Assembly: GCF_030816715.1 (NCBI RefSeq)
Contig: NZ_JAUSYH010000001.1
Location: forward strand, 3,720,001-3,784,000
Reading direction: 5' to 3'
DNA length: 64,000 nucleotides
Origin: Streptomyces achromogenes
Lineage (GTDB): Bacteria; Actinomycetota; Actinomycetes; Streptomycetales; Streptomycetaceae
Made by a program: the position numbers and the translations under genes
Shown: piece by piece, positions 10,301 to 17,729 of the stretch
Layout: every line of letters starts with the position of its first letter
Numbering within the stretch: position 1 is the first letter of the stretch
The notes under the pieces: generated by a model
Databases searched by the model: none
Told to the model about the DNA's origin: nothing
Seen by the model: only the letters and a program-made list of their open reading frames with translations

Positions 10301-12412
10301 CCAGCGCGGGTCACGGGAGTTGTAGTCGCGGTCGACGTCGAGGGACGGGCCGACGGTGGAGATGGAGGCGTCGGTGTCGGAGGTGGTGTAGTTGCCGATG
10401 GACGCGTCGAAACCGTGGTCGCTGCTGTTCTGCGAGAGGCCCGAGGTGATGACGGTCTGCGGGACCTGGACGGATATCTCGTAGGGGTCGGCCGGCGAGT
10501 AGAGCGCCGTGGTGGCGTCGTACGCCTGGACGGTCCAGCTGTAGTTCTTCCCCCAGGCGAGCTTGCCGGCCGGGACCGTCCAGTCGCCGGCCGCGACCAG
10601 GCCGGAGTCGGCGACCTTGGTGCCGGCGGAGTCGAAGACCTGGAACAGGTACTTGTTGGTGCTGCCGGAGGTGGAGTTGGCGCCGCCGGCCCAGGCGGTG
10701 AACTCCGGGGTGGTGGTGCCGACGACGGCGTTGTCCGCCGGGAACTGCTCGTAGAGCTGCGGGGCCGTGTTGCCGGTGTAGGTGACCGAGATGTTGGGAC
10801 CCTTGCCCGGGTCGTTGAAGCTGCCGAACTGCTTCCAGTGCAGGGTGTCCGTGGTGGACGCGTAGACGGCGAGGCCGTGGTCGGCGGTGGTGCCGCTGAG
10901 CCAGCCCTGGATCGCCGAGACGGACAGCGGGACGGTCACCGAGTCGCCCACGGTCCGGTCGGCGGCCGTGTTGGCGCAGGCGTTGGGGACCGTCGGGGTG
11001 GCGTTGCCGATCGAGGCGCCCTTGGACGGCCCCGGGTAGCTGGTCACACCCTCGGGCGTCCAGGCGCTGGTCACGAGCGCGACGTCGAAACGTTCCGGCG
11101 TGCAGGTGGAGGCCCAGGTGTCGAACAGGTGCAGGCTCGCGGCGGTGACGGTGGCCCCGCTGCCGTCCCAGGCGGTGTCCCAGTGGTTGACGAAGCTGAT
11201 GGCGGAGTGCGTGCCGGAGTCGTAGGAGCCGACCTTGATGGTCTGCTCGAAGGAGTGGTCGACGTCGTTGCCGGTGCCGGACTCGGCGTAGGTGGTGGTC
11301 CAGCCGTCCGTGACGGTGGGGTCGACCGTGACGGGGAAGACGCGGTCGCCGCTGTGCAGCCAGGCGCTGTCGAGGGTGATCCGGAGTGCGTATCCGGTGC
11401 CGTCCTCGACGAGTTCGGTGGTGACGGCGTGGGTGGTGGCCGGGTCACCGGAGCGCGGGTCGACCTTGGAGTCGTAGGCGTACGACGGAGGGATGCGCTC
11501 GACGGTCGTACCGGCGGAGTCCCGGAGGTCGATCCAGCCGTTGGGGGTGCTCTGGACCGGGGTGAGGCCCTGGAGGGTGAGGGGGAAGGTCCAGGTGGCG
11601 GCCGCGTCGGCCGAGTCCAGGACGATGGATTCCTTCACGCCGGTGGCGGTGGGCGCGAGCTTCAGGTCGGTGCCGGGGAGGACCTGGTCGTACGTGACGG
11701 TCGAGCCGTCGGCGGTGCCCTCTACGGGGGCGGCGCCCTTCAGGGCGTAGGCGACGCGATGCTTCGTGTCGGTGGCGAGGGAGGTCAGCGCGGCGTCGGT
11801 GGCCTTCGCGGCGAAGTCGACGTCGACGGAGTTGGCCGCCTCGTACCAGCGCCCGCCCGGTCCGGCCCGCACGTCCACGTCGATGGGGGCCCATCTGCCC
11901 TTGCCCACCTGGTAGTTGACAGGGGTGGGTGATATCTGGCGGGTGACGGACCCGTCGGCGTTGTCGTAGACGGTGTCCGTGCGCGTGGACTTGGCGGCGC
12001 TGCGCTTGCTGGTCTTGGCGTCGAAGCCGGCGCCGCCGGCGCTTCTGCCGGCCTTCGTGGCCGGCTTGTGCGCCTGGTAGGCGGGGAGTTCGCCCCTGCC
12101 CTTGCCGGGGGCGCGCCCCGCTCCGCGGTGGGCGGCGGTCGCGGTGGCGTCGACGTGGTGGCGGTGGCCGGCCGCCGTGCCGGACTTCTGGTGGGGCAGC
12201 TTGCCCCACTGCGGGTCCGTGAACCAGGACGCGAGAGAGGTGAGGCTCATGCTCGGCAGATCGACGCTGCCGAATTCCAGTCCCTCGGCGACGGCCTGGT
12301 CGGTCGTCAGCATCAGCGCCAGAGTCGTCAGCAGGAGCGCGGCGAGCCCGCGCAGGGTGCCGCGGGAACGAAACGCGCCACTCGTACGTCTTGCAGGGCG
12401 TGGTCGGAGCAT
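1322..12412 (-). CDS. Giant secreted RHS/YD-repeat polymorphic toxin with Hint domain and deaminase-like C-terminus
   Basis: About 3,696 aa from the ATG at 12412, which starts just before an Arg-rich n-region, a hydrophobic core (LRGLAALLLTTLALML) and a Sec-type cleavage zone; an in-frame ATG at 12487 would only lengthen the n-region. Order by approximate residue: signal peptide 1-43; DNRLRE-like beta domain 370-545; start of the RHS shell about 690; LamG-like lectin folds at 897-1134, 1204-1431 and 1947-2150; many YD repeats between and after them; RHS core end with YDPDTGVFLNKDS about 2985-3035; a Lys/His/Arg-rich amphipathic stretch 3040-3182; a Gly-zipper hydrophobic stretch to 3267; Hint domain 3322-3535 (first residue Cys, last motif PVLVHN); toxin 3537-3696. 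The toxin carries HAE (H3618, E3620) and C3644-x4-C3649, the zinc and proton-shuttle motifs of the nucleic acid deaminase superfamily. The family is probably YwqJ- or SCP1.201-like. The target base is unknown. Confidence 0.9.
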   Translation of the reverse strand: MLRPRPARRTSGAFRSRGTLRGLAALLLTTLALMLTTDQAVAEGLEFGSVDLPSMSLTSLASWFTDPQWGKLPHQKSGTAAGHRHHVDATATAAHRGAGRAPGKGRGELPAYQAHKPATKAGRSAGGAGFDAKTSKRSAAKSTRTDTVYDNADGSVTRQISPTPVNYQVGKGRWAPIDVDVRAGPGGRWYEAANSVDVDFAAKATDAALTSLATDTKHRVAYALKGAAPVEGTADGSTVTYDQVLPGTDLKLAPTATGVKESIVLDSADAAATWTFPLTLQGLTPVQSTPNGWIDLRDSAGTTVERIPPSYAYDSKVDPRSGDPATTHAVTTELVEDGTGYALRITLDSAWLHSGDRVFPVTVDPTVTDGWTTTYAESGTGNDVDHSFEQTIKVGSYDSGTHSAISFVNHWDTAWDGSGATVTAASLHLFDTWASTCTPERFDVALVTSAWTPEGVTSYPGPSKGASIGNATPTVPNACANTAADRTVGDSVTVPLSVSAIQGWLSGTTADHGLAVYASTTDTLHWKQFGSFNDPGKGPNISVTYTGNTAPQLYEQFPADNAVVGTTTPEFTAWAGGANSTSGSTNKYLFQVFDSAGTKVADSGLVAAGDWTVPAGKLAWGKNYSWTVQAYDATTALYSPADPYEISVQVPQTVITSGLSQNSSDHGFDASIGNYTTSDTDASISTVGPSLDVDRDYNSRDPRWTGAFGAGWSSIFDARVTEQYTAAGAVASVQVTYPDGAQAGYGKNSDGTFTPGNGRFATFKTVTGGYTLTDKDDTLYTFTQSLGSGAYGLTSVTDANGRALNLTWTGTPAHITKMTSAVSGRALGLTWTTPTGALAPHVATVVTDPVTSGDQATVQTWTYGYTGDQLTKVCTPLSATKCTVYGYTTGSGYQNAALDLDPHTFWPLSETSGASAKDAVLANEGTTNATYENVTVGQSGGPLTGSSAKVATFNGTTSDVSLPKNLGNDTDSGALSLWFKTSAGPGVLYSYASQPIGSGQASGFYTPSIYVGSDGKLNAEFWYSGGINPIVTSASVADGKWHHVVLSAAGNSQSLYLDNAKVGSRTGTVSIKSATAFGKNQSFNYLGTGFLGGSWPDHPTYSDDDGHATYFNGSIADVGWYSRPLVAADVSALYTYGTHSESLLTSVKRPSGKTYAAMTYDTDSTVLTRMTDENGGTWVLGAPTVSGSSDTYRGAVLGGAPSEYFRLGEAAGATTAVDQVRGGDGTYSAVTLGSAGPFSDQKAAAFDGTTSSLTLPNGSVPGSGAESASMWFKTTTAGGVLLGASKDPLSAGTTTTSYTPVLYVGTSGKLHGEFYFSGGSTKPLVSAAAVTDGKWHQVVLSTSATSQSVYLDGALVGTQTGTAAMTGQPYTYVGAGFNGGNWPDEAHTSSTSNTGYATRFKGSIAEVALFRSQLSAADVAQSYEAAQNSTGLLPVETVTVTSPTTAVLKYTYDVTNGNRALTETDGLGNKTSFGYDSAGFEHTVTDPNGAMTITGHDVRGNVVSSTSCQDQAANKCNTEYYTYYPDDTTAQLTTADPRNDQLLTERDGRSASATDNTYLTSYTYDAAGNQTAITGPAVPGFPSGRSTTTVYSDGTSTYPSADGGVVPKGLPVKTVSPGGAVNQVAYLKNGDIASTTDAVGLVTSYTFDGLGQVLTQKVVSDTYPAGLVTSYTYDTAGQVLEEHDPQLTDRVTGATHAAVTTSVYDDDGDVTSQTVADASGGDHSRTQNWTYDAYDRVLTESDANAAEGAANGNTTTYTYDTSGNKTKEVTTAGTETRYTYDDNGDLLTQGLMYTGDPVNPQPAVLLTESSRAYDPAGRLASITDAMGNTTAYTYTDDGLTSTVKRTSADGNSTYTLESDVYDAAGNLTQSTTDNGETVSKYTVDAASRTTSTELDPTGVDRVTTVSYTPDDQVASENDHDSSGYDRTTTNSYDDMGNLLAETLYGDASGHPAAWWKLDQTAGRSVTDASGTGNTATAGPGVTWADDAAKFAGTTTGTGDVVATNSPVLDTTASYTVSAWVNLADASTFRTFVAQGGANRASFYLQYSKTDNAFRFHAAGSDVASPSAFYDATASTAAPLNTWTHLVGVFDSANGSMKLYVNGAQAGSATNTSPWTGTGPLTVGGTKTAGGATSDVVNGEVGDVQVYQRALSATDVTSLYGKGRSGGTVGSSDAQTTRYTYDRRGLPTSMTDAEQHTTDYAYDEAGNLAVTTAPAVQAEPDGTTASTVRPVTTSGFNTFGEGVEEQDPDGLVTTTVYDAEGNKVSETLPAYTPAGASAPNAGTTVWTYDSEGNQTSVTSPGGKTSSYLYDQLGDVAQVTDPDGTKTHAVYDADGDQLSATDGTGAQAQATYDFLGRQVTSTTMERRPSTRTLTSTTSYAVTTGNPYGAHASSTTSPGGVTSSYGYNRAGDVTSVTDGAGNTTRYTYDFEGNQQKTILPDNTWTQTDYNAAGDPTTTRAYDANNVQLWSTSQAYDGVGNVTAATDARGHTSHFTYDAAGTVTQEIQPVDASTSITTTFGYDAAGNRTRFTDGRGNSWRYAYTPWGQQEKITEPSTAQYTSAADSTTTFAYDADGQLTGATLPGGTTTSMTYDNVGQLKSMSGAGADAATARRSFTYDADGRVLSADTDEAGIAGAADHQDATHDAFTYDDRGDLLTTSGSAGTSSFAYNDDANVTSRTDAAGTTTYGYDTAGRLSSLNDPATGNQLTYTYDQLNDLKTVKYGSTGQTRTFTYNSAHELTNDVLVQGASTMASFAYGYDGNGNLTSKTTTGVSGASANTYGYDWANRLTSWNNGSTTTAYAYDASGNRVRNGADVYTYDQRDELTSDGTHSYTYSARGTMTQESSTAGGTVAYKTDAFGGQIVAGEQSYTLDATGRNITDRVTSTGMTRTFAYSGAGNTIASDGDDTYTFDPGGGLVGVKSIGGTGVLALTDQHNDVVGSFTSGATTLAGSASYDPLGKVVSPTNTVIGHLGFQSGWTEPGTGDVGTASRWYDPDTGVFLNKDSVSLNPVPNSVSANPFAYVNDNPMAGTDESGNCSWYDVVCGAKKAVHKVSKTVKHAAKKVYHAAKHVARKVVHAVKHAAHKVVHHVRDVYHATVRVVRRVYHYTARKVKRAARRVVHAVHTAYHKASKAAHRVVSTVKKAAKKVAHTVKKAAHAVASASRTAYHATVKAAKATATYAKHHAAAITSFVVSTAVFAGCEALTAGVGSIGCAAVAGAVGSLVEQGFACAQNGGDDCDAGAFAGAAVTGAIAGAVGGALGKIGGKLLAKAAPKAMKVVGGLFGKGATEAEETAATDATEAAASRADSEGAGSRSQSHSDEAGPTCHSFTGSTPVLMADGTTKAIDQVRVGEKITNSVPGATGTQAHTVTAVIVTHTDHDFVDVTVKATAAKTAEKADEKAGVKKAGVKSLGKKVARKAAFGLAASAAVLGALSAGHGHGEAKAPATQPVAAVSTVAGAATQDDAHLQTTFHHPFYDRTQSAFVEAKDLEPGDVLQTPTGTTEVTGIRLYHANTTTYDLTIGDLHTYYVTAGDTPVLVHNCDEEEIAAGAKRLADDIHSKIKSPFARDVFRTTAVTAARRTDGSLVHVVSGAGGGLEKAQLDYIRSLARDDIEVAANMNGGHAEATAVNHMAANDLTPVAGGVSRNACAPDGCEDFLGEVGAQMVGPTTLGTKAKIPGQSMYVWKDHEAWSNFLATMGYR

Positions 12413-12824
12413 GCCGCGCAGACGGGGCAGACGGCGCGGGCGACGACTCAGCGGCCGGAAGGGCGGCACGGCAGGACTCCAACACATCGGAAAGCGACAC
12501 AGAAGCTCGCTGATCCTGCCTGCCTTGAACTACTTATGCACAGCTTCCGCACGAGGTCTTGCACCTAGCTTGACCGGCTCTTACCGAACGTGACCGCTTT
12601 GCCGTCACCCACCCCTTTGCGGCCGATGTCGATCTTTGCGAACAAATAGATCCGGCCACACCGGACCTTCACCGTCGGAGCGAGGCCGTAGACACCGGGA
12701 GGCAGCCCGAGAGGCAGCCGACCGCGGGCTGATCCGCCGCGACGGATCAGCCGCCCTTCCCGGCCACCCTTATCGGCCGCTCTCCTCGACCGCTCTTCTC
12801 GACCGTTCTTCTCGACCGCTCTTC
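12413..12824. other. Intergenic region upstream of the RHS gene
   Basis: Contains the presumed RHS promoter (on the minus strand), the hairpin at 12727-12752 and the 13-bp tandem repeats at 12778-12829, both described separately. The reading frames here overlap the other strands and lack a ribosome binding site, so I call no gene. I see no convincing -35/-10 pair; CATAAG on the minus strand near 12537 is the best -10-like hexamer. Confidence 0.5.
12727..12752 (-). terminator. Stem-loop after the HNH lipoprotein gene
   Basis: GGCTGATCCG, six-base loop, CGGATCAGCC: a perfect 10-bp stem about 72 bp beyond the stop of the HNH lipoprotein gene. There is no T-run, which is common for terminators in this GC range. 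Confidence 0.55.
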
Positions 12825-12829
12825 TCAGC
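12778..12829. repeat. Four tandem 13-bp repeats
   Basis: Unit CGCTCTTCTCGAC occurs four times in a row with one or two substitutions in copies 1, 3 and 4. The last copy runs into the stop codon of the HNH lipoprotein gene (TGA, complement of 12825-12827). It is a pyrimidine-rich minisatellite. No function is visible; slippage length variation is likely. Confidence 0.85.
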
Positions 12830-13616
12830 CGCCGCACTGCCGCAGCATCGCCTGCTCGTCCGCGGCCGTCACCGGCATCTCGTACTTGACGGCGACCTGG
12901 GCGAATCGGACGGCGTACGCACAGCGGATCGACTTGTCCGGGGGAAGCCAGGAAGCGGGGCCCGAATCACCCTTGGCCGAGTTCGCCCTCCCCTCCACCG
13001 GGATCAGGTTGAGCACGTCGTTCGCGAGCCGCTTGCGCTTGGCCGCCGGCCAGCGCGACGAACCCATCTGCCAGCTGTACGACAGCGGCACCACGTGGTC
13101 TATCTGCACCTCGGCGGCCTTCTGTTTGCGCCAGTCGATGGTCGTCCCCGTGTACGGGTCGTGCAGCGTCATGGCGATGACCACGCAGTCGGAGCCGGTC
13201 CGGAAACGCAGGTTCTGACCGTCGCGGCGCATGAGATCGTTCCGGGTGTCACACCCGTTCCTCGCGAGCGGCACCCCGTCGGCCGTGTCCATCCACGCGT
13301 AGCCGAACTTGTCACGGTCGTAGCCGGTCTTCGGCCCTCGCCCCTTCGTGGGCAACTCTTCGATGAGTTTGCGGGCCGCCGCCTTGTCCGCGTCCGCGGT
13401 GACGGGCGCGAGCCCTGGCTCGGTACCGTCCGGATTCCTGAGCGGACTGACCGCCCGCCCGTCCGGCGCGGCCGGACCGGGTCCCGCGGCGGAGCCGTCC
13501 TCGCCGAGACCCTCGCATCCCGAGACGAGAAGCACGGCAGCCGCCGACACGGTCGCCGCGCGGAAGAAACGCGCCCTCACCGCTCCGTCACGACTCACCC
13601 GCCCCTCAGCGCCCAT
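12825..13616 (-). CDS. HNH-family endonuclease lipoprotein (DUF1524-like)
   Basis: 263 aa from the ATG at 13616, preceded by GGGGAG nine bases upstream. A charged n-region and hydrophobic segment end in a lipobox (LLVSGC), so the mature protein should start at that Cys and be lipid-anchored outside the membrane. The C-terminal half has the GmrSD/DUF1524 HNH pattern: QIDHVVPLSYSW (the His nuclease core), then LANDVLNLIPVEGRANSAKGD with conserved Asn, and SWLPPD. Conserved Cys residues (NGCDTR, SDCVV, IRCAY, RQCGG) fit an exported protein. It probably cuts DNA or RNA outside the cell; the substrate is unknown. The gene is transcribed alone, followed by a stem-loop. Confidence 0.88.
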   Translation of the reverse strand: MGAEGRVSRDGAVRARFFRAATVSAAAVLLVSGCEGLGEDGSAAGPGPAAPDGRAVSPLRNPDGTEPGLAPVTADADKAAARKLIEELPTKGRGPKTGYDRDKFGYAWMDTADGVPLARNGCDTRNDLMRRDGQNLRFRTGSDCVVIAMTLHDPYTGTTIDWRKQKAAEVQIDHVVPLSYSWQMGSSRWPAAKRKRLANDVLNLIPVEGRANSAKGDSGPASWLPPDKSIRCAYAVRFAQVAVKYEMPVTAADEQAMLRQCGG

Positions 13617-13855
13617 AGGTCGACGCTCCCCGACTGCATGCGCAAACACCCTCAGACGCCGCACGCGCCCCTCCCCTGCCTGGCCGCTGCCCACCCCGCA
13701 CAGGGCGGATTCCCCTGACGCGGACTGGCACACACCCTAACGACGGGCGCCCGGAAGCAGCCGGGAGGTCCAGACCACATCGGCCTTAAAGTGGGCATCT
13801 CGCACATCACGGGAATATCGTCGGTGGAGAGTCACCTCCGGGAAGGGAGCTCCGC

Positions 13856-14041
13856 ATGGGCATCTTCGACAGGTTCAAGAGCAACAAGTCGGCACAGGAC
13901 AAGGCCAGGAACATGTCCGACGCCGCGGAGCGGCAGGCCAACGAGAAGACGGGCAACAAGTACGAGTCCCAGGTCGACTCGGGGCAGCAGCAGCTGCACA
14001 AGCGGATGGGGATGGACGAGGACCGGCCCGAGAACCCGTGA
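13856..14041 (+). CDS. Small MT0933-like (putative antitoxin family) protein
   Basis: 61 aa, starting MGIFDRFKSNK, with GGAAGGGAG six to eight bases before the ATG. It is highly charged and helical, with Lys/Asp/Glu/Gln-rich heptads and no membrane segment. The pattern MGxFDxFK...DKAxxMSDAAE...ANEKTGNKYxxQVD is that of the actinobacterial family named after M. tuberculosis MT0933, classed as an antitoxin by homology. No toxin gene lies beside it here: its neighbours are mfd (convergent) and the HNH lipoprotein (divergent). The antitoxin label should therefore be taken loosely; a stress-related CsbD-like role is as likely. Confidence 0.8.
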   Translation: MGIFDRFKSNKSAQDKARNMSDAAERQANEKTGNKYESQVDSGQQQLHKRMGMDEDRPENP

Positions 14042-14109
14042 CCGGGAACCCTGCCGGAACCCCTTTCACCGCCCCCTCCGACCGCCCGTTCGTCCGTCCG
14101 CAAGCCTGA

Positions 14110-14150
14110 CGCGACCGTCCGCGGAGCAAGCCGCTCCGCGGACGGTCGCG
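14110..14150. terminator. Bidirectional terminator hairpin between the MT0933-like gene and mfd
   Basis: A perfect 18-bp stem (left arm 14110-14127, right arm 14133-14150) with a five-base loop AAGCC lies between two converging genes. Its length and position fit a shared transcription terminator. Confidence 0.85.
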
Positions 14151-14195
14151 CGTCGGCGCCGGCGCCCCCGCGACGGCCCGGGTCCTCCCCGCCCG

Positions 14196-17100
14196 CTACG
14201 AGCCCAGCACCGTCGCCAGGAACTCGCCCACCCAGCCGAGGAGTTCCCGCCCGACCAGCGGCTTGCCGCCGACCTTCGCGGTCTTCGGGCGAGGCACGAG
14301 GACCTGGTGCGCGGCGGGCTTGATGACGGACCCCGGGTACAGCCGCTTCAGGCGCAGTTCCTGCGACTCGCGCAACTCCACCGGCGCGAAGCGGATGTTG
14401 GCGCCCTGGAGCACGATCTCGCCGACACCGCACGCGCGTGCCAGCATCCGCAGTCCCGCCACCAGCAGCAGGTTCTCCACCGGCTCGGGCAACTTGCCGT
14501 ACCGGTCGACGAGTTCCTCGCGGACCGCCCTGACGTCGTCCTCAGAGTTGGCGGAGGCGATGGCCCGGTAGGCCTGCAGCCGCAGCCGCTCGCCGGGCGC
14601 GTAGTCGTGCGGGACGTGCGCGTCGACCGGCAGCTCGATCTTGACCTCGAGCGGCGGCTCCTCCTCGATCTCGCCGGTCTCCAGCTGACGCCGGTAGTCC
14701 GCGACGGCCTCGCCGACCATCCGCACGTACAGGTCGAAGCCGACGCCCGCGATATGGCCGGACTGCTCGCCGCCGAGCAGGTTGCCCGCGCCGCGGATCT
14801 CCAGGTCCTTCATCGCCACGTACATGCCCGCGCCCATCTCGGTGTGCTGGGCGATCGTCGCGAGCCGCTCGTGGGCCGTCTCCGTCAGCGGCTTCTCCGG
14901 CGGGTACAGGAAGTACGCGTAGCCGCGCTCCCGGCCCCGGCCCACCCGGCCGCGCAGCTGGTGCAGCTGGGACAGGCCGAAGGTGTCGCCGCGCTCCACG
15001 ATCAGCGTGTTGGCGTTGGAGATGTCGATGCCGGACTCGACGATCGTCGTCGAGACGAGCACGTCGAACTTCTTCTCCCAGAAGTCGACGACGACCTGCT
15101 CCAGCGCCGACTCCGACATCTGGCCGTGCGCGGTGGCGATGCGCGCCTCGGGGATGATCTCGCGCAGTCTCGACGCCGCCCGGTCGATCGACTCGACCCG
15201 GTTGTGGATGTAGAAGACCTGGCCCTCCCGCAGCAGTTCGCGGCGGACGGCGGCGCCGATCTGCTTCTGCTCGTAGGGGCCGACGAAGGTGAGCACCGGG
15301 TGGCGCTCCTCCGGGGGCGTGGTGATCGTCGACATCTCGCGGATGCCCGTCACCGCCATCTCCAGGGTCCTCGGGATCGGGGTCGCCGACATCGTCAGGA
15401 CGTCCACGTTCGCCCGGAGCTTCTTCAGCTGCTCCTTGTGCTCGACGCCGAAACGCTGCTCCTCGTCGACGATGACCAGTCCGAGGTCCTTGAACTTCGT
15501 CTCGGAGGAGAACAGGCGGTGGGTGCCGATGACGACGTCCACGGAGCCCTCGCGCAGCCCCTCCAGGGTGGCCTTCGCCTCCGCGTCCGTCTGGAAGCGG
15601 GAGAGGGCGCGGACCTTCACCGGGAACTGCGCGTACCGCTCGCTGAACGTGCCGAAGTGCTGCTGCACCAGCAGGGTCGTCGGCACGAGGACGGCGACCT
15701 GCTTGCCGTCCTGGACGGCCTTGAAGGCGGCGCGGACCGCGATCTCCGTCTTGCCGTAGCCGACGTCGCCGCAGATCAGGCGGTCCATCGGGACCGTCTT
15801 CTCCATGTCGTCCTTGACCTCGGCGATGGTGGTGAGCTGGTCGGGCGTCTCCGCGTAGGGGAAGGCGTCCTCCAGTTCGCGCTGCCAGGGCGTGTCGGTG
15901 CCGAAGGCGTGGCCGGGGGCCGCCATCCGCGCGCTGTACAGCTTGATCAGGTCGGCGGCGATCTCCTTGACGGCCTTCTTGGCGCGCGCCTTGGTCTTGG
16001 TCCAGTCGGCTCCGCCGAGCCGGTGCAGGGTGGGCGCCTCGCCCCCGACGTACTTGGTGATCTGCTCCAGCTGGTCGGTGGGGATGTAGAGGCGGTCGCC
16101 GGGCTGGCCGCGCTTGGCGGGCGCGTACTCCACGACCAGGTACTCGCGCGTGGCGCTCTGGACGGTGCGCTGCACCATCTCGATGTAACGGCCCACGCCG
16201 TGCTGCTCGTGGACGATGTAGTCGCCGGCCTCGAGGGTGAGCGGGTCGATGGTCTTCCTGCGGCGCGCGGGCATGCGCGCGCCGTCCTTGCCGGCCGCCT
16301 TCTGACCGGTCAGGTCGGTCTCGGTGAGGACGGCGAGGCGCAGCTCGTGGTCGACGAAGCCGTGGTCGATCGAGCCGCAGGAGACGTGCACGACGGAGGG
16401 GCTCAGCTCGCTCAGGTCGCTGTCGAGGCGGGCTGCCACGCCCTCGCCGCCGAGCACCTCGACCGTGCGGGCGGCCGGGCCGTGCGCCTCGGTGACGAAG
16501 GCGACGCGCCAGCCGTCCGCGAGCCAGCCCTTGGTGTCCGCGAGGGCCTTCGCGGTGTCGCCGCGGTAGGTCTCGGGTGCGTGCATGCCGAGCTTCAGCG
16601 TGCCGTCGTCCAGCTCGTCGTCGGCGGCGAACGGCGACACCGACCACCACATCATGTCCAGCTCGCGCGCGTGTTCGCGGACGTCGGCGATCGACCACAG
16701 GGAGGCCGCGCCGACGTCGATGGGCGCCTCGCCGCCGCCCGCCGTGGCCGCCCAGGAGGCCTGCAGGAACTCGTGCGAGGTCGCCACCAGGTCGGCGGCG
16801 CGGGTACGGACCCGCTCCGGGTCGCAGACGACGGCCATCGCGCCCTTGGGCAGGACGTCGATCAGCAGTTCCATGTCGTCGACGAGCACCGGGGCCAGGG
16901 ACTCCATGCCCTCGACCGCGATGCCCTCGGCGATCTTCCCGAGCAGTTCGCCCAGCTCGGGGTGCTGTTCGGCGAGGACGCCCGCACGCGCGCGCACGTC
17001 GTCCGTCAGCAGCAGTTCACGGCAGGGCGGCGCCCACAGGCCGTGCTCGGCGACTTCCAGGGAGCGCTGGTCGGCGACCTTGAAGTAGCGGATCTCCTCG

Positions 17101-17729
17101 ACGTCGTCGCCCCAGAACTCGACGCGCAGGGGGTGTTCCTCGGTGGGCGGGAACACATCGAGGATGCCGCCGCGGACGGCGAACTCGCCGCGCTTCTCGA
17201 CGAGTTCCACGCGCGCGTAGGCGGCCGCGGCTAGCGCTTCGACGATCTCGTTCAGGTCGGCGGTCCCGCCGGAGCGCAGCGCCACCGGTTCCAGGTCGCC
17301 GAGTCCCTTGACCTGCGGCTGGAGCACGGAGCGGACGGGTGCGACGACCACCGAGACGGGGCCGGTCTCCGGGTCGTCGGGGCGCGGGTGGGACAGCCGG
17401 CGCAGCACGGCGAGGCGGCGGCCGACGGTGTCGCTGCGCGGGCTGAGGCGCTCGTGCGGGAGCGTCTCCCAGGAGGGGTACTCGACGACGCCGTCCGGCG
17501 GGAGCAGCGAGCGCAGGGCGGCGGCGAGGTCCTCGGCCTCGCGGCCGGTGGCGGTCACCGCGAGGACGGTGCGGCCGGTCTCGCGGGCGAGGGCGGCGAT
17601 CGCGAAGGGGCGGGCCGCCGGAGGACCGACCAGATCGACGTGCATGCGGTTGCCGTCGGCGGCCGCCGGGATGGCTTCCGCGAGGGCGGCGTCCTTGACG
17701 ACGGCGTCGAGCAGACCGTGCAGGCTCAT
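14196..17729 (-). CDS. mfd: Transcription-repair coupling factor
   Basis: 1,177 aa, the usual Mfd length. It is a DNA translocase that pushes stalled RNA polymerase off lesions and recruits UvrA. The N-terminal third is UvrB-like. A central segment (VHEQHGVGRYIEM, YLVVEYA) is the RNA polymerase-interacting domain. The C-terminal translocase has Walker A GDVGYGKTE (about residues 654-662), DEEQRFG (about 752), TATPIPRTL, and the RecG-type motif STTIVESGIDISNAN followed by QLRGRVGRG. The start at 17729 (MSLHGLLDAV) has GGAAAG just upstream; an in-frame ATG ten codons earlier is less likely. It is transcribed alone and convergent with the small upstream gene across a perfect hairpin. Confidence 0.97.
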   Translation of the reverse strand: MSLHGLLDAVVKDAALAEAIPAAADGNRMHVDLVGPPAARPFAIAALARETGRTVLAVTATGREAEDLAAALRSLLPPDGVVEYPSWETLPHERLSPRSDTVGRRLAVLRRLSHPRPDDPETGPVSVVVAPVRSVLQPQVKGLGDLEPVALRSGGTADLNEIVEALAAAAYARVELVEKRGEFAVRGGILDVFPPTEEHPLRVEFWGDDVEEIRYFKVADQRSLEVAEHGLWAPPCRELLLTDDVRARAGVLAEQHPELGELLGKIAEGIAVEGMESLAPVLVDDMELLIDVLPKGAMAVVCDPERVRTRAADLVATSHEFLQASWAATAGGGEAPIDVGAASLWSIADVREHARELDMMWWSVSPFAADDELDDGTLKLGMHAPETYRGDTAKALADTKGWLADGWRVAFVTEAHGPAARTVEVLGGEGVAARLDSDLSELSPSVVHVSCGSIDHGFVDHELRLAVLTETDLTGQKAAGKDGARMPARRRKTIDPLTLEAGDYIVHEQHGVGRYIEMVQRTVQSATREYLVVEYAPAKRGQPGDRLYIPTDQLEQITKYVGGEAPTLHRLGGADWTKTKARAKKAVKEIAADLIKLYSARMAAPGHAFGTDTPWQRELEDAFPYAETPDQLTTIAEVKDDMEKTVPMDRLICGDVGYGKTEIAVRAAFKAVQDGKQVAVLVPTTLLVQQHFGTFSERYAQFPVKVRALSRFQTDAEAKATLEGLREGSVDVVIGTHRLFSSETKFKDLGLVIVDEEQRFGVEHKEQLKKLRANVDVLTMSATPIPRTLEMAVTGIREMSTITTPPEERHPVLTFVGPYEQKQIGAAVRRELLREGQVFYIHNRVESIDRAASRLREIIPEARIATAHGQMSESALEQVVVDFWEKKFDVLVSTTIVESGIDISNANTLIVERGDTFGLSQLHQLRGRVGRGRERGYAYFLYPPEKPLTETAHERLATIAQHTEMGAGMYVAMKDLEIRGAGNLLGGEQSGHIAGVGFDLYVRMVGEAVADYRRQLETGEIEEEPPLEVKIELPVDAHVPHDYAPGERLRLQAYRAIASANSEDDVRAVREELVDRYGKLPEPVENLLLVAGLRMLARACGVGEIVLQGANIRFAPVELRESQELRLKRLYPGSVIKPAAHQVLVPRPKTAKVGGKPLVGRELLGWVGEFLATVLGS

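Noticed and set aside
1664..11932. A 3,400-codon open frame on the plus strand opposite the RHS gene
   Set aside because: It encodes Arg/Val/Gly-rich, non-globular sequence, mirrors the codon bias of the RHS gene and has no ribosome binding site. In DNA this GC-rich, long antisense frames arise by chance.
13856..14041. Toxin-antitoxin operon around the MT0933-like gene
   Set aside because: No toxin-like gene is adjacent on the same strand; only the family name suggests an antitoxin.
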